From Vibrio algicola (GTDB lineage: Bacteria; Pseudomonadota; Gammaproteobacteria; Enterobacterales; Vibrionaceae), in the NCBI RefSeq assembly GCF_009601765.2, contig NZ_CP045699.1:2356001-2420000 (forward strand): a stretch of 64,000 nucleotides of DNA, in the 5' to 3' direction. Position numbers and translations under genes: made by a program. The stretch's first letter is position 1; every line of letters starts with the position of its first letter. Positions 8,057 through 19,536 of this stretch are shown here, one piece after another. The notes beneath the pieces are model-generated. The model was not told where the DNA came from, made no database searches, and saw only the letters and a list, made by a program, of their open reading frames with translations.

Positions 8057-9556
8057 TTAGATTTCCTTGGTTACGCGCAAGACTTCTTCTAGGGTGGTAA
8101 TGCCTCTGCGCACTTTAGCCAGACCATCATCACGAATACTTGGTGTTTGCGCACGCACTGCTTTTTCAATCACTTGCTCGCCCGCTTCGGCGTGAATGAG
8201 TTCTTGGGTGGTATCGTCAATCACCAGCATTTCATGGATACCAGTTCGGCCACGATAGCCTTTCTTATTGCAATGCTCGCAACCATTGGCTTTATACAAA
8301 GTCAGTTGATCTTGCTCGCCAAGATGAAATAATTTCTTTTGTTCGCTGTCAGCTTGATAGGGCGTTTTACATTGTTTGCATAAGGTGCGAACCAGACGCT
8401 GGGCTAAAACCCCTAATAATGAAGATGAAATTAAGAACGGTTCAATCCCCATATCACGCAGACGAGTAATCGCGCCAATTGCGGTATTGGTGTGCAAGGT
8501 CGACATCACTAAGTGACCGGTTAAAGAGGCTTGAACCCCGATCTGGGCTGTTTCGAGATCGCGGATTTCACCCACCATCACCACATCAGGATCTTGACGT
8601 AAAATAGCACGTAAGCCACGGGCAAAGGTCATATCAACTTTGGCATTCACTTGGGTTTGTCCAATGCCGTCGATATCAAATTCGATTGGATCTTCTACGG
8701 TAAGAATATTACGCTCGGTACTGTTCAGCTCTTGCAAGCCTGCGTACAAGGTTGTGGATTTACCGGAACCGGTTGGGCCTGTCACCAAAATAATGCCATG
8801 CGGACGTGCAATTAAACGACGGAAAGTCTCGTGGTTTTCAGCCGTCATACCAAGGCTATGCAAATCAAGACGGGTAGCATTTTTATCCAACAAACGCATT
8901 ACGATTCGCTCACCATGAGAAGAAGGCATGGTCGATACCCGCACATCAACCGCTCGACCACCAATACGCAGCGAAATACGCCCATCTTGTGGCACCCGTT
9001 TCTCGGCAATATCGAGCTTAGACATAACCTTAACCCGCGACACCAAAATCGGCGCTAACTTACGACTTGGGGTTAATACTTCTCGTAATACCCCATCAAC
9101 GCGAAAACGGATCGATAATACTTTTTCAAAGGTTTCGATATGAATATCCGAAGCCCCTTCTTTGATCGCTTCGCCTAACATGGCGTTGATCAATTTAATG
9201 ATGGGCGCGTCATCATCCGATTCGAGCAAATCTTCATTTTCAGGAAGCTCTTCCGCCAATGAGAAAAAATCATCATCCGCGCCAATGTCTTCCATTAACT
9301 GGCGCGCTTCAGAAGAATCGCGCTGATAAGCTTGCGTCAGTTTATTATCAAATTCTTGCTTAGTGAGTTTGACCGGAGCAAACCCTGCACCAAGTGCGCG
9401 GCGGATCTCCAATAACACTTGTGGCGATAACTGCTCCACATAATATAGCGCCGCCTCTTCACCTTCACACTCCAACACCACTTGATGGCGCTTGGCAAAG
9501 GCAAACGGTAAACGTAATACCGCGCGAGTCGGATCGTCACTTGGCAGCTCAATCAT
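8057..9556 (-). CDS. gspE: Type II secretion ATPase E
   Basis: Cytoplasmic hexameric ATPase that powers pseudopilus assembly and attaches to the membrane through GspL. In order: an N-terminal GspL-binding domain, the ATPase core with Walker [10 protein letters not shown] at residues 260-268, an Asp box and a Walker B ([12 protein letters not shown]), the His box, and a late zinc-binding tetracysteine (CKQC and CEHC) typical of GspE. The length of 499 residues is normal. The gspD stop and gspE start share one base (TAATG), indicating coupled translation. Confidence 0.98.
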   Translation of the reverse strand: MIELPSDDPTRAVLRLPFAFAKRHQVVLECEGEEAALYYVEQLSPQVLLEIRRALGAGFAPVKLTKQEFDNKLTQAYQRDSSEARQLMEDIGADDDFFSLAEELPENEDLLESDDDAPIIKLINAMLGEAIKEGASDIHIETFEKVLSIRFRVDGVLREVLTPSRKLAPILVSRVKVMSKLDIAEKRVPQDGRISLRIGGRAVDVRVSTMPSSHGERIVMRLLDKNATRLDLHSLGMTAENHETFRRLIARPHGIILVTGPTGSGKSTTLYAGLQELNSTERNILTVEDPIEFDIDGIGQTQVNAKVDMTFARGLRAILRQDPDVVMVGEIRDLETAQIGVQASLTGHLVMSTLHTNTAIGAITRLRDMGIEPFLISSSLLGVLAQRLVRTLCKQCKTPYQADSEQKKLFHLGEQDQLTLYKANGCEHCNKKGYRGRTGIHEMLVIDDTTQELIHAEAGEQVIEKAVRAQTPSIRDDGLAKVRRGITTLEEVLRVTKEI

Positions 9557-11619
9557 TACTGCGCACCTTGAGTTGTCGCTGGTGCTTTTGCTTTTTTCAA
9601 CTGGTCAAGAAAAGCTTGAATTTCGGCTGGTTGCCGCGCATCTTTGCCCAATCGTGGAATAACCGGCACTTCAGCATCTGGTATAAGATGAACCCCTTTC
9701 TGGGCGCGATACAGTTGCTCAGCTCGCAGGTAATTATACTTACGGCTCGATAAACTATCTGCAGCCATACCGTTACGAATAATAGTCGGTTTGATAAACA
9801 CCATTAGGTTACGTTTTGTTGTACTGCTGTTGGTGTAAGAGAATAGTACCCCTAGATATGGGATATCCCCCAACCATGGGATTTTAGATTTACTTTCTTG
9901 GGTTTCATTTGAAATCAAACCGCCCAATACAATCATTTGACCATCTTCAACCATCACGGATGTGCTAATTTGACGCTTAGCAAAGCGGACATCGACTGCA
10001 CCATTCGCGCCTAATACGTTGGACACCTCTTGTTCGATCTTCATTTGAATCGAGTCGCCTTCGTTAATTTGTGGCGTCACTTTCAGTTTGATGCCAACTT
10101 CTTTACGATCTACGGTTTGGAACGGGTTATCGTTGTCTGCGCCCGCGGTTGAACCGGTAATAACCGGCACTTCTTCACCCACAATAATAGAGGCTTCGGT
10201 ATTATCCATTACGGTAATACTTGGAGAAGACAAAATATTGGAATTTGAATCGGTCGCCACCGCACTGACTAGCGCCGCCCAGTCGCCTTTCACAATACTT
10301 AATGCCGCGCCATTCACACCCGACAAAGCCGTTGCCAGAGTGGAATAATCGCCTTTAGTATCAGGGTTAATCGTGGTATTACCATTAGCATCAATAACGG
10401 TTGAGCCTTTTTCACCTTTTGCTTCTTCTAGACCTACCGCCACTTGGCCTATTTTGGCGTTAGCATTACCGTATTGCACCATACTGCCGGTTTTAGAGTT
10501 AGCGTATTGCACCCCAAGATCGATACCTTCACCTTCAGTCAGTTCGACAATCAATGCCTCAACTTGGACTTGCGCACGGCGAATATCCAGTTGCGAAATC
10601 ACATCTTCTAATGCTTTCATAATATCAGGCGGAGCGGTTAACACTAGCGCGTTGGTGCCTGGATCGGCGGTGATCATCACATTTGATTTCGATGCTGATT
10701 TACCACTCGCAGATTTGCTTTGTTTTTCAGCTTGTAGGTTTTCAGATACCCCATCCAATACTTTAACAATGTCTTCGGCCTTGGCGTAGCGTAGGTAAAT
10801 AACACGATTATTGCCCTTGGTTGCCATTTCAACATCAAGTTGTTTGATCAGTTTTTTCAGACGCTCACGAATTTTAGGCTCGCCAGAGAGCAAAATAGAA
10901 TTGGTACGTTCATCGGCAACCAGCTTCGGCTGCAAAGACTCGGGGGTATTTTTAGCATCAGCGCTTTTATTTAACGCATCCACAATGCGCACCATTTCCG
11001 TGGCAGAGGCATTATTTAACTCAACCACTTCCACTTCTTTATCACCGGCTTGATCGACGCGCTTGATAATTTCAGCTAAACGGTTCACGACTGCCGCACG
11101 GCCGGTTAACAAGATAATATTGGCTGGATCGTAGTGCACCACATTACCGGCGCCAGCGTTATCATTAAGTTGGCGTAAAATTGGAGAAAGTTCGCGCACC
11201 GAAACATTTTTAACCGCGACAACACGGGTGATAACGGCATCACCGGTGACTTTTGAATTATTACCTACCACTGGAATAGCCGATGTTTTGGCATCTTTAT
11301 CTTTAATAACTTTTAAAATGCCATTGTCCATCTCAACCACAGCAAAGCCATACACTTCCAAAACATTAAGGAAGAACTTGTAATATTGGTCTTCGCTTAA
11401 TACATCGTAACTACGCACATCTATTTTACCGCGAATCGATGGGTCAACGATGATGGTTTTATGCAAATTGCGGCCAACAATATTAATGAACTCTTGAATA
11501 TCGGTACCTTTAAAACTGGCACTAAACTCTTCTGCAGAGGCAGAACACCAAGCTAGGCTGGCGACTAAAATGAGCCCTACCTGTTTTATCGTTTTTTTAA
11601 ATTTCTTTACGTTCTTCAC
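9556..11619 (-). CDS. gspD: Type II secretion outer-membrane secretin D
   Basis: Outer-membrane secretin, the gate through which folded exoproteins leave the cell. The 687-residue product has a signal peptide (cleavage near residue 29, after ASA), N0-N3 periplasmic domains, a serine/lysine-rich low-complexity insert in N3, and the C-terminal secretin domain with the VPVITG gate motif and the [10 protein letters not shown] signature. No pilotin gene is present in this window. Its start is 59 bases after the gspC stop. Confidence 0.98.
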   Translation of the reverse strand: MKNVKKFKKTIKQVGLILVASLAWCSASAEEFSASFKGTDIQEFINIVGRNLHKTIIVDPSIRGKIDVRSYDVLSEDQYYKFFLNVLEVYGFAVVEMDNGILKVIKDKDAKTSAIPVVGNNSKVTGDAVITRVVAVKNVSVRELSPILRQLNDNAGAGNVVHYDPANIILLTGRAAVVNRLAEIIKRVDQAGDKEVEVVELNNASATEMVRIVDALNKSADAKNTPESLQPKLVADERTNSILLSGEPKIRERLKKLIKQLDVEMATKGNNRVIYLRYAKAEDIVKVLDGVSENLQAEKQSKSASGKSASKSNVMITADPGTNALVLTAPPDIMKALEDVISQLDIRRAQVQVEALIVELTEGEGIDLGVQYANSKTGSMVQYGNANAKIGQVAVGLEEAKGEKGSTVIDANGNTTINPDTKGDYSTLATALSGVNGAALSIVKGDWAALVSAVATDSNSNILSSPSITVMDNTEASIIVGEEVPVITGSTAGADNDNPFQTVDRKEVGIKLKVTPQINEGDSIQMKIEQEVSNVLGANGAVDVRFAKRQISTSVMVEDGQMIVLGGLISNETQESKSKIPWLGDIPYLGVLFSYTNSSTTKRNLMVFIKPTIIRNGMAADSLSSRKYNYLRAEQLYRAQKGVHLIPDAEVPVIPRLGKDARQPAEIQAFLDQLKKAKAPATTQGAQ

Positions 11620-11678
11620 GCAATGCTCCTGCTCACCAAAGGTGGTGACTTAAATTATCCTAAAACGATCTTTATCGT

Positions 11679-12575
11679 TTAAAATTCAATATAGATATCG
11701 TGGATCTGCCCATCTCTCTCAACACTTAAATTCCACTCTTGGGCACTTAATGCGTCTTTCCATAACGCAGTCATTTGTGATGGATCGGTTAAATCATGTC
11801 CATTTAATACCGTGGCAATATCGCCATCTTTTAGTCCGACCGAATCAAACAATTCACGCTTTTGTCCGGGACGAACTCGATAACCTTTTAGCTTACCTTC
11901 GTCCATCACTTGTGATAATCGAAGGTATTGAAATATTTTTTGTGGATCTTTCGAAATCTCAGTACGAATGGCGGTTAAATCCGAGCTGGATGATGGCGCC
12001 TCCTTTATTGGAGCGCTAGGTTGATTCATTTTACTATAATCAATCCCTTCTAACATCAGGGTTTCATCTTGGCCTTGATTGCTAATAATCACGCGATCTG
12101 GTAATACCGATTTTAATGTTACCCGAGTCCCATCAATCGTTTCACCAAGGCCGTAAGTAGATTGCTTTCCTTGATTCGCGATCACCGCCAAACTTAGTTT
12201 TGGGTTATTACTCGCCACCGCCCCAACTAAGGATAATTTTAAGCGTGTCTGAGGAGCATTTTTTGCTACCGCTTCATTAGCTATCGACTCTTGGTTGTAA
12301 TTACCAAACAGATCACTTCTCACTAATTTCGATACATGATCGCCATGATTATTGTTAATCACATGGCGGCTGCTCACATTCGGAGCTACCCAATGGCTGA
12401 CGGTGGGAGCAGGAGTAATAACAAACCAAACCAACACGCCTAAAATCCACGCAATAATCGCTAGCAACAATAAAGTACAGGCGTAAGCAATCACTGCCTG
12501 ATGGGACAGTAATCGAGTAGAAATTTGGGTGAGTTGACCTCTTAAATCCGTTTTTAAGGCCATAGAAGATGACAT
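11679..12575 (-). CDS. gspC: Type II secretion protein C
   Basis: First gene of the secretion operon, encoding the bitopic inner-membrane protein that connects the platform to the secretin N0 domain. The 298-residue protein has one membrane helix at about residues 30-52, the homology region in the periplasm (about 90-170), and a C-terminal PDZ-like domain (about 205-290, including GLKDGDIATVLNG) thought to help substrate selection. The operon promoter should lie in the 330 bases upstream. Confidence 0.95.
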   Translation of the reverse strand: MSSSMALKTDLRGQLTQISTRLLSHQAVIAYACTLLLLAIIAWILGVLVWFVITPAPTVSHWVAPNVSSRHVINNNHGDHVSKLVRSDLFGNYNQESIANEAVAKNAPQTRLKLSLVGAVASNNPKLSLAVIANQGKQSTYGLGETIDGTRVTLKSVLPDRVIISNQGQDETLMLEGIDYSKMNQPSAPIKEAPSSSSDLTAIRTEISKDPQKIFQYLRLSQVMDEGKLKGYRVRPGQKRELFDSVGLKDGDIATVLNGHDLTDPSQMTALWKDALSAQEWNLSVERDGQIHDIYIEF

Positions 12576-12908
12576 GTTAATTAAGACTCCGTTCTACTTG
12601 ATATTGCTCGCTAAATATTCAGCCATTTTTGTAATACTTTATCCAGACTACCTTACCGTTTAAAGCCCAAGCCACCAAATAAAATAGTATTAAAAATAGA
12701 GGAAAGTGGGAAAAGTTCACATCCTTAAGCATAATTAGCCATTATCCTTATATCAAATCATCATTTTCATAACTTTAATGTAAGAATAATCACTTAGACG
12801 CGATGGATAAAGTCACCGCTTTGTGCGCACTCCCCCTTGAAATATCGGTTATTCACCACCATTGTTTATCTACTTTTCATTGCAAACCGGCTAAGGACGC
12901 ATTTCAGA
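12576..12908. promoter_or_regulatory. Divergent intergenic region gspC / hslR
   Basis: About 330 AT-rich bases between two divergently transcribed genes. It must hold the promoters of the secretion operon (minus) and hslR (plus). I see no reading frame, repeat or operator I can name with confidence. hslR has AAGGA eleven bases before its ATG. Confidence 0.5.
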
Positions 12909-13298
12909 ATGAGTTCACCAACATTGTCAGTACGTTTAGATAAATGGCTATGGGCGGCACGTTTTTATAAGACTCGTTCCGTGGCTCGCACTATGGTTGA
13001 TGGTGGCAAAGTCCATTATAATAATCAACGTAGTAAACCAAGCAAAATCGTCGAGCTCGGCGCTCAAATTCGTTTGCGCCAAGGTAACGAAGAAAAAACC
13101 ATTATTATCGAGAAAATTTCAGAACATCGACGTGGGGCACCAGAAGCACAGACGTTATATCGCGAAACTGAAGAGAGTATCACTAAACGCGCAGAAGATG
13201 CCGAAAAACACAAACTGAATGCGTTATACAGCCCAAGCCCGGATCGACGTCCAGATAAAAAACAACGCCGTAATATCATTCGCTTTAAACAGCAATAA
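12909..13298 (+). CDS. hslR: Heat-shock protein 15, ribosome-associated
   Basis: S4-domain RNA-binding protein that binds free 50S subunits carrying a stalled nascent chain and helps recycle them after heat shock. I placed the start at ATG 12909 (MSSPTLSVRLDKWLWAARF), which matches the family N-terminus and has AAGGA upstream; a longer frame adds 24 unrelated residues. The product has about 129 residues, an S4 domain at roughly residues 8-70, and a basic C-terminal tail (RRPDKKQRRNIIRF). hslO follows 106 bases downstream on the same strand, an arrangement also seen in E. coli. Confidence 0.95.
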   Translation: MSSPTLSVRLDKWLWAARFYKTRSVARTMVDGGKVHYNNQRSKPSKIVELGAQIRLRQGNEEKTIIIEKISEHRRGAPEAQTLYRETEESITKRAEDAEKHKLNALYSPSPDRRPDKKQRRNIIRFKQQ

Positions 13299-13404
13299 CC
13301 GTTTTTTTAATTCAATATTTTTTAGTCAAATACTCGTCAGCCAAAGTTATTGCAAGTCAGATGAGTATATTAAACAACAATAATCGCTGGGAGTTCCCTA
13401 ACTG

Positions 13405-14271
13405 ATGGCAAATAACCTTTTACATCGCTACTTATTTGAAAACTTATCGGTCCGTGGTGAGTTAGTTCAACTTGATACCGCCTTTCAAAACATTATTGCT
13501 AGTAAGGATTACCCGCAACCGATCCGTAATTTATTAGGTGAGTTACAAGTGGCAACCAGCCTGTTAACCGCCACCCTAAAATTTGAAGGTTCCATCACGT
13601 TGCAATTACAAGGTGATGGTCCGGTACCTCTGGTGGTGATCAACGGCGATCATGATCAAAAGCTTCGTGGTGTAGCGCGTTGGGAAGGCCATATTGATAG
13701 CAACGCAAGCTTGCATCAATTAATTGGTAAGGGTCATCTCGTGATCACCATTTCTCCTAAAGAAGGTGAACGTTATCAAGGTGTGGTTGGGCTTGAAGGG
13801 GAGACATTGGCGGAAATTTTAGAAGGCTACTTTGAACGTTCTGAACAACTAAAAACGCGCTTATGGCTGCGCACTGGTGAGCATAATGGTCAAGCGCATG
13901 CTGCTGGTATGCTACTTCAAATTATGCCAGATGGTACAGGCTCTGCGGATGATTTCGAGCACTTAGAAAAACTAACCGAAACCATTAAAGATGAAGAATT
14001 ATTCTCTTTAGACGCTCACGATCTACTGTATCGCCTGTACAACCAAGAAGAAGTAAAAGTATTCGAACCTCAACCAATTGAGTTTTTCTGTGGATGTTCA
14101 CGTGAACGTAGTGCTGGCGCTATTGCCACAGTAGCAAAACCCGAACTCGACGATATTCTGCACGCCGAAGGTGAAGTTGCACTACATTGTGACTATTGCG
14201 GCAGTTCCTACTCTTTTAATTCGGCACAAGTGGAACAAATCCTAACCGAAGCGAAGAAAACACTGCATTAA
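13405..14271 (+). CDS. hslO: Redox-regulated chaperone Hsp33
   Basis: Holdase chaperone activated by oxidation of a zinc-bound cysteine centre, protecting proteins during combined heat and oxidative stress. The 288-residue product shows the conserved CXC (FFCGCS, near residue 230) and CXXC (HCDYCG, near 265) motifs in the C-terminal switch domain. The N-terminal substrate-binding domain is complete. GGGAG lies about ten bases before the ATG. A clear terminator follows 65 bases after the stop. Confidence 0.97.
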   Translation: MANNLLHRYLFENLSVRGELVQLDTAFQNIIASKDYPQPIRNLLGELQVATSLLTATLKFEGSITLQLQGDGPVPLVVINGDHDQKLRGVARWEGHIDSNASLHQLIGKGHLVITISPKEGERYQGVVGLEGETLAEILEGYFERSEQLKTRLWLRTGEHNGQAHAAGMLLQIMPDGTGSADDFEHLEKLTETIKDEELFSLDAHDLLYRLYNQEEVKVFEPQPIEFFCGCSRERSAGAIATVAKPELDDILHAEGEVALHCDYCGSSYSFNSAQVEQILTEAKKTLH

Positions 14272-14334
14272 TCAGTCCAATAACTTAAGTCTAGTGCATT
14301 ATTTTCTAGCACGTAATAACCACCAGTAATATCT

Positions 14335-14363
14335 AAAAAAACCGGCCCTGTGTCGGTTTTTTT
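14335..14363 (+). terminator. Rho-independent terminator of hslO
   Basis: Stem AAAAAACCG / CGGTTTTTT around a nine-base loop, ending in a run of seven T residues. It lies 65 bases after hslO and well before the pckA start. Confidence 0.85.
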
Positions 14364-14610
14364 AGTCAAACTTTTGTTTCTATTGTGTATTTCATCACCC
14401 AAACTCTCCTGCAAATACCGCACTTAATTTTAGTGAAATAATAAACATAGTCGCGCCTGATCCCATTTTTGATCTACCATACTTTGATAGGATGATTTTG
14501 TGATGTCACCAATAAAACCATATATAGAATATGGTTAAAATGGCGTCAATATTAATAAATTTAACATCTTACTATTTGAAATTTTGACGACTTGAAACTA
14601 AGGACACCCT
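14364..14610 (+). promoter_or_regulatory. Upstream region of pckA
   Basis: About 250 AT-rich bases between the hslO terminator and pckA. A short dyad GTGA-TG-TCAC is centred near 14506, but its spacing does not fit a CRP site, so I assign no regulator. TAAGGA lies seven bases before the pckA ATG. Confidence 0.4.
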
Positions 14611-16236
14611 ATGACTGTTATGACGCACACTGCAACACAACAAATAGATCTCACTGGTTATGGTATTCACAATGCGACTGATGTGCTGCATAACCCTAGT
14701 TATGAGGTGTTATTTACCGAGGAAACTCGAGATGACTTATCTGGCTATGAAAAAGGTATTGAGACTGAATTAGGGGCGGTATCGGTTGATACTGGCATCT
14801 TCACCGGTCGCTCACCAAAAGATAAGTATATTGTTAAAGATGACGTCACTCGCGATACGCTTTGGTGGTCTGATCAAGGTAAAAATGATAACAAACCCAT
14901 TAACCAAGAGGTATGGCAAGACTTAAAATCCTTAGTCACCACTCAACTGTCAAATAAGCGCTTGTTTGTGGTTGATTGTTTTTGTGGCGCTAACCCAGAG
15001 TCTCGCTTGCAAGTGCGCGTGATCACCGAAGTTGCGTGGCAAGCCCACTTCGTCAAAAATATGTTTATTCGTCCTACCGATGAAGAACTCAAAACATTCG
15101 AGCCTGATTTTGTGGTGATGAATGGCGCGAAAACCACGAATCCAAACTGGCAGAAACAAGGGCTCAATTCGGAAAACTTTGTCGCTTTCAACCTCACTGA
15201 GCGCATTCAGATCATCGGTGGCACTTGGTACGGCGGCGAAATGAAAAAAGGTATGTTCGCCATGATGAACTACCTATTGCCGATCAAGGGTATGGCGTCA
15301 ATGCATTGCTCTGCCAATGTCGGGGAAGACGGTGATGTGGCTATTTTCTTTGGTTTATCAGGCACCGGAAAAACCACTCTTTCTACCGATCCTAAACGTC
15401 AGTTGATTGGCGATGATGAGCACGGCTGGGATGATGACGGTGTGTTTAACTTTGAAGGCGGCTGCTACGCGAAAACCATACGTTTATCGAAAGAGGCTGA
15501 ACCTGATATTTATAACGCAATTCGCCGTGATGCCTTACTTGAAAATGTGACGGTAACCGAGCAAGGCATTATTGATTTTGATGATGGTTCAAAAACCGAA
15601 AATACTCGTGTTTCTTATCCTATTTATCACATTGATAATATCGTTAAACCGATATCTAAAGCCGGTCATGCACAAAAAGTCATCTTCCTAACTGCCGATG
15701 CCTTTGGGGTACTACCGCCAGTATCCAAACTGACACCAGAACAAACTAAGTACCACTTTTTGTCGGGCTTTACCGCCAAACTCGCAGGTACTGAACGCGG
15801 CATTACCGAACCAACACCAACCTTCTCGGCCGCATTTGGCGCTGCCTTCCTAACTTTGCACCCAACTCAGTATGCGGAAGTGTTAGTTAAGCGTATGGTT
15901 GCATCAGGCGCTGAAGCTTACTTAGTCAATACCGGCTGGAACGGCACTGGCAAGCGCATTTCGATTCAAGATACGCGCGGTATTATTGATGCGATCTTAG
16001 ATGGCTCGATAGATAAAGCCCAGACTAAGATTATCCCAACCTTTAACCTAGAAGTGCCTACCTCGCTACCAAAAGTCGATCCTACGATCTTAGATCCTCG
16101 CGACACTTACGCTAGCACTCAAGAGTGGCAAGCAAAAGCCGATGACTTAGCAACCTTATTTATTAATAACTTCGCTCAGTACACTGACAATGATGAAGGT
16201 AAATCGCTCGTCGCGGCTGGTCCACAGAAAGGCTAA
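14611..16236 (+). CDS. pckA: Phosphoenolpyruvate carboxykinase (ATP)
   Basis: Converts oxaloacetate plus ATP to phosphoenolpyruvate and CO2, the committed step of gluconeogenesis from TCA intermediates. The 541-residue product has the PEPCK P-loop [11 protein letters not shown] at residues 248-258, the metal-binding DDEHGWDD segment just after it, and the substrate-binding GRSPKDKY segment near residues 66-73. It is probably monocistronic, with a strong hairpin downstream. The length matches the E. coli enzyme (540). Confidence 0.98.
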   Translation: MTVMTHTATQQIDLTGYGIHNATDVLHNPSYEVLFTEETRDDLSGYEKGIETELGAVSVDTGIFTGRSPKDKYIVKDDVTRDTLWWSDQGKNDNKPINQEVWQDLKSLVTTQLSNKRLFVVDCFCGANPESRLQVRVITEVAWQAHFVKNMFIRPTDEELKTFEPDFVVMNGAKTTNPNWQKQGLNSENFVAFNLTERIQIIGGTWYGGEMKKGMFAMMNYLLPIKGMASMHCSANVGEDGDVAIFFGLSGTGKTTLSTDPKRQLIGDDEHGWDDDGVFNFEGGCYAKTIRLSKEAEPDIYNAIRRDALLENVTVTEQGIIDFDDGSKTENTRVSYPIYHIDNIVKPISKAGHAQKVIFLTADAFGVLPPVSKLTPEQTKYHFLSGFTAKLAGTERGITEPTPTFSAAFGAAFLTLHPTQYAEVLVKRMVASGAEAYLVNTGWNGTGKRISIQDTRGIIDAILDGSIDKAQTKIIPTFNLEVPTSLPKVDPTILDPRDTYASTQEWQAKADDLATLFINNFAQYTDNDEGKSLVAAGPQKG

Positions 16237-16271
16237 ATCATCATTTAGGCTACTTGAAACTGCGTAAACCT

Positions 16272-16305
16272 TGCGCCGATAATAGCTTTTTCCATTATCG
16301 GCGCA
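16272..16305 (+). terminator. Strong hairpin after pckA, likely terminator
   Basis: Perfect 12-bp stem (TGCGCCGATAAT with ATTATCGGCGCA) around a ten-base loop, 35 bases after the pckA stop. The downstream T run is weak, so it may act as a terminator aided by Rho or as an mRNA-stabilising 3' structure. Confidence 0.65.
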
Positions 16306-16445
16306 CCTATCTCAGGTTTTTATAAAAGAATACTTCACCCTTTCGATGATTTTCTATAAATTGTTCCTTCTAGCGATAAATTCCTACTCTCAAATAATTA
16401 GGGATCTTCTCGATTTATTGCTCATCTCGACTAACAGGACGATCC

Positions 16446-18437
16446 ATGAGAAAGTTGCTTATCATTTTTACTAGTTTTATCGCGCTATTAATGGTGATTT
16501 TAGCCGCCGGTTACGGTACTTTACACACCCAATATGCCCCAAAGCTAGTCAACTTTGTATTTAGCAAAGTCTTAGATAAGCCAATTGCGGTGCGTGAAGT
16601 CAGCTATTCCTATCAACAAGCTCGCCATATTACATTTGAAGGGGTGTTAGTCAAAAATCCTCAAACTCATCAATCAATTTTGATCCGAAAAGTCGATATT
16701 TGGCTGGATAACCCACTTTGGAAAGACTCTAAATTACAAATTGATAATGTCCTGATGGAAGGTATCAACTTACAAAGCGGCTGGCCGAAACTGGCAATAT
16801 TGCCACATATTAATATCAAACAATTAGCGATTTCGAGTATCGACTTTGCCGACCAAGGTTGGGTGGTGCGTGATATGACCATGCAAGTGAAACACCCCCA
16901 ATATCGCCCATCAAAAATTTTCCCTTTCTATGGTCAAATTCAGTTATCTGCCGACCAAATTTATTGGCAAGGTGAAGCGCTAGATAAAGTATTTATTGAT
17001 GGCGATATCAGCCACAGTAATACTATTATTTATGATATGCGCTTTAATTGGCGACACGGAAAATTTCAAGCTCAAGCGACTAAAGGTTCCGATGAGCATG
17101 TATGGCAACTACCTCAAGTGTCCATTGCTGGCTTAAGATTACAACAACACAATTTAGAAGCGATCCATTCAGATGTATTGGCTTGGTTTAATCACATTGC
17201 AATGGATATCGACCAATTAGATATCAGTGATTCTAGTTTGGAAGTTAATGATTTTACCGCTAATAATTTGCTGATTAATGCTCGCCATGTTCACTTGCCA
17301 TTTAAACTCTGGCAGCAACAAGATGCGTCTATTAACCTTTCCGCCGACTCGATGAGCGCCATGGGGCAATCCATCAAATCTCCTAATTTAACTCTCAATT
17401 TGCAGCCTCAATCGGCTTATGTGCAGAATTTATCACTCGAAGTATTGCAAGGTGATATTCATCTACAGGGGAAGTTCAAACCCGATAGTGCCGATATAAA
17501 ACTACTCAATATTAATAATATAAAATGGATCCCATCACAAAAATCTAAGGACTTAGTGTTAGCTTACTTCAATCAACTCCACACTCTTAACGCCCAGTCC
17601 TTAACCATTAATAATGTTCAGGTGATTGATCTCACCCAAACGCCAGCCATTCAAACCTCAGGCATGAGTATTGATGGTGACCAACTTGAATTAAAGCGTG
17701 ACGGACGTTGGGGGTTATGGGATGGCAAGTTGAGTATCAGTGCCAGCAGTGCCAGCAGTGCCACTTATGACAAAGTCACTAGCCGTAATTTATTACTTAA
17801 TATGCACTCTAAAGATGGCCATTTTTGGCTAGAAAAGCTATTTGTTCCGCTCGATGATGGGTTAATCAAAGCCAGTGGCGATATGGATTACGCTAAAACT
17901 AGCCAACCTTGGAATCTATCAGTTGAGGCTTCAGGCATTCCATTACGCTTTTTTACACGCGTTTTTAACTTACCACTGCATTTAGATGGTATCACCGACT
18001 TTACCGTGAAAGGCGAAGGCTTGTATGGCGATCAATTGATTTTTAACCATAGCGTGACGGGCAAACTTGAAGCGACCATTAGCCAAGCCACCAGCAGCGA
18101 TGATTTTGAAACACTTTGGTTGCGCAATCAGGGGATTGAACTCGATCCATCGGAAGATCCTCATCCAGTAGATAAACCAAAACAGCCGACACAAACCAAG
18201 CAAGCCGTATCGATTGGCAATATTCATTTAAATGCCGATCGTGGACGAGTGGCATTAAAACCATTTAGCATCAAAGGGAAAGATTTCACCGCTTATTTAG
18301 GCGGTAATTACGATTTCTTATTTCCAGAAAAAGGTAATGTGCAATATAAGCTCGAAGGAAAAGGAAAATGTAAGGCGCTGATCTTTGATTTATTAGGAGA
18401 TAACAGCGCGATCACAATGGAAGATAATTGCCAATAG
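16446..18437 (+). CDS. AsmA-like envelope protein
   Basis: 663-residue protein with an uncleaved N-terminal membrane anchor (about residues 3-24) followed by a long beta-rich periplasmic region of the AsmA type. Members of this superfamily resemble lipid-transfer bridges and affect outer-membrane lipid homeostasis. The N-terminal pattern (RKLLIIFTSFIALLMVILAA, then TFEGVLVKNP) supports the family assignment. The specific role is unknown. A 9-base tandem repeat near 17740-17764 encodes a short Ser-Ala run (SASSASSA) and could vary in length. AGGA lies seven bases before the ATG. It follows pckA in the same direction but past a hairpin, so it is probably separately transcribed. Confidence 0.75.
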   Translation: MRKLLIIFTSFIALLMVILAAGYGTLHTQYAPKLVNFVFSKVLDKPIAVREVSYSYQQARHITFEGVLVKNPQTHQSILIRKVDIWLDNPLWKDSKLQIDNVLMEGINLQSGWPKLAILPHINIKQLAISSIDFADQGWVVRDMTMQVKHPQYRPSKIFPFYGQIQLSADQIYWQGEALDKVFIDGDISHSNTIIYDMRFNWRHGKFQAQATKGSDEHVWQLPQVSIAGLRLQQHNLEAIHSDVLAWFNHIAMDIDQLDISDSSLEVNDFTANNLLINARHVHLPFKLWQQQDASINLSADSMSAMGQSIKSPNLTLNLQPQSAYVQNLSLEVLQGDIHLQGKFKPDSADIKLLNINNIKWIPSQKSKDLVLAYFNQLHTLNAQSLTINNVQVIDLTQTPAIQTSGMSIDGDQLELKRDGRWGLWDGKLSISASSASSATYDKVTSRNLLLNMHSKDGHFWLEKLFVPLDDGLIKASGDMDYAKTSQPWNLSVEASGIPLRFFTRVFNLPLHLDGITDFTVKGEGLYGDQLIFNHSVTGKLEATISQATSSDDFETLWLRNQGIELDPSEDPHPVDKPKQPTQTKQAVSIGNIHLNADRGRVALKPFSIKGKDFTAYLGGNYDFLFPEKGNVQYKLEGKGKCKALIFDLLGDNSAITMEDNCQ

Positions 18438-18452
18438 TGTCAAGTGTTTGCT

Positions 18453-18487
18453 CAATGAATAACGGCTATAGCATGAGCTATTCATTG
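18453..18487. terminator. Hairpin between convergent genes
   Basis: Nine-bp perfect inverted repeat CAATGAATA / TATTCATTG with a 17-base loop, lying between the stops of the AsmA-like gene (+) and the yiiD-like gene (-). There is no strong T run on either side, so terminator function is inferred only from its position. Confidence 0.45.
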
Positions 18488-18524
18488 ACGATGACACCGT
18501 TTAATATGATTAGATATGAAAACG

Positions 18525-19448
18525 TCAACTCACTAAAGGTTCTTCACCTAAAAAGTCAGTCATCAACATATAGGTTCCGGTAAATTCTACCGCTGGTGTG
18601 TCGCCACTATACACTATCACTTTGACAATGATGCGCGCGCGACGCCCATTTTTTAATCGGTCTAAATCGCCACTGATACCATCTAATGAGGTCACGGCGG
18701 TAGGGCTTTCGGTTACCGGAGCACGAAAGCGTATCTGACTATCAGCTAAAATGATATCCGCTTTTAAGCCCTTTTCTCGCATTAATAGCCATGCCATTCC
18801 CCAACCCGTTAACGTAGTTAAGGTAAAAATCGATCCTGCAAACATGGTCTCATGAGGGTTAATATTGGGATTTAATGGCGCCGAGCACTCAAAGCGGTGT
18901 CCGGTATATTGATTGATTCGGATCCCCATCGCACCACAAATAGGGATTTCTTGTCGCCAACGATTTTGCAGTTCATCACACCAGTCAGGGCGGTGCGAGA
19001 CCAAAGATAATGAATTGAGCGGTTTGACCATTTGTTGATGTCGAATCGGCCCCCGCTCATCACTGAGTTCGCCTTGGCTTTCAAAACCATTATGACTATA
19101 AAAAGAGATGGCATCTTGGCGTGCATTACACACTAAGCGCTTAGCGCCTTCTTGCATCGCATACGACTCTAGTGCTACCAGAATCAATGAACCAAAGCCC
19201 TTACCTCGCTGATTAGGACTCACCGCCATAAAGCGCACTTGCCCTTCGCAATCAGGGGTAAGGTAAATGCGCCCCACCGCCATAATCCGATCGCGACTAT
19301 CAATAATCATGCGATGCGAACTCATTTCATCGTATTCATCGCGCTCAGAGCCCAAAGGTTGATGAAAGGGTTCACGCAACACCTGCCAACGAAAATGATA
19401 GTAACGTTTTAATTCCGCCTCTGTTTTCGGTGTCACTAGCTTAAACAT
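18525..19448 (-). CDS. yiiD: GNAT acetyltransferase - hotdog domain fusion (YiiD type)
   Basis: Two-domain protein of 307 residues. Residues 1 to about 145 form a GNAT acetyltransferase (acetyl-CoA motif NQRGKGFGSLI, then NARQDAISFYSHNGF). Residues from about 160 form a hotdog-fold domain (NINPHETMFAGSIFTLTTLTGWGMAW) of the thioesterase type. This fusion is the E. coli YiiD arrangement. To my recollection, the YiiD hotdog domain was reported as a malonyl-ACP decarboxylase that supports initiation of fatty-acid synthesis; I cannot confirm that activity here. AAGGA precedes the ATG. It lies about 90 bases downstream of dtd on the same strand. Confidence 0.85.
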   Translation of the reverse strand: MFKLVTPKTEAELKRYYHFRWQVLREPFHQPLGSERDEYDEMSSHRMIIDSRDRIMAVGRIYLTPDCEGQVRFMAVSPNQRGKGFGSLILVALESYAMQEGAKRLVCNARQDAISFYSHNGFESQGELSDERGPIRHQQMVKPLNSLSLVSHRPDWCDELQNRWRQEIPICGAMGIRINQYTGHRFECSAPLNPNINPHETMFAGSIFTLTTLTGWGMAWLLMREKGLKADIILADSQIRFRAPVTESPTAVTSLDGISGDLDRLKNGRRARIIVKVIVYSGDTPAVEFTGTYMLMTDFLGEEPLVS

Positions 19449-19536
19449 GTTAATTCCTTTTATTTTTTATCCTATCGCTGCACGGCCTCATTAATCAGTT
19501 CAATGCTGACCAATCATCGAGTAGAGAGCAAAACGA

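Noticed and set aside
10373..10789. Long plus-strand frame opposite gspD (138 codons)
   Set aside because: Antisense shadow of a strongly coding gene with no ribosome site and no recognisable protein.
14496..14515. GTGA/TCAC dyad upstream of pckA as a CRP site
   Set aside because: The half sites are only two bases apart instead of six, so it does not fit CRP.
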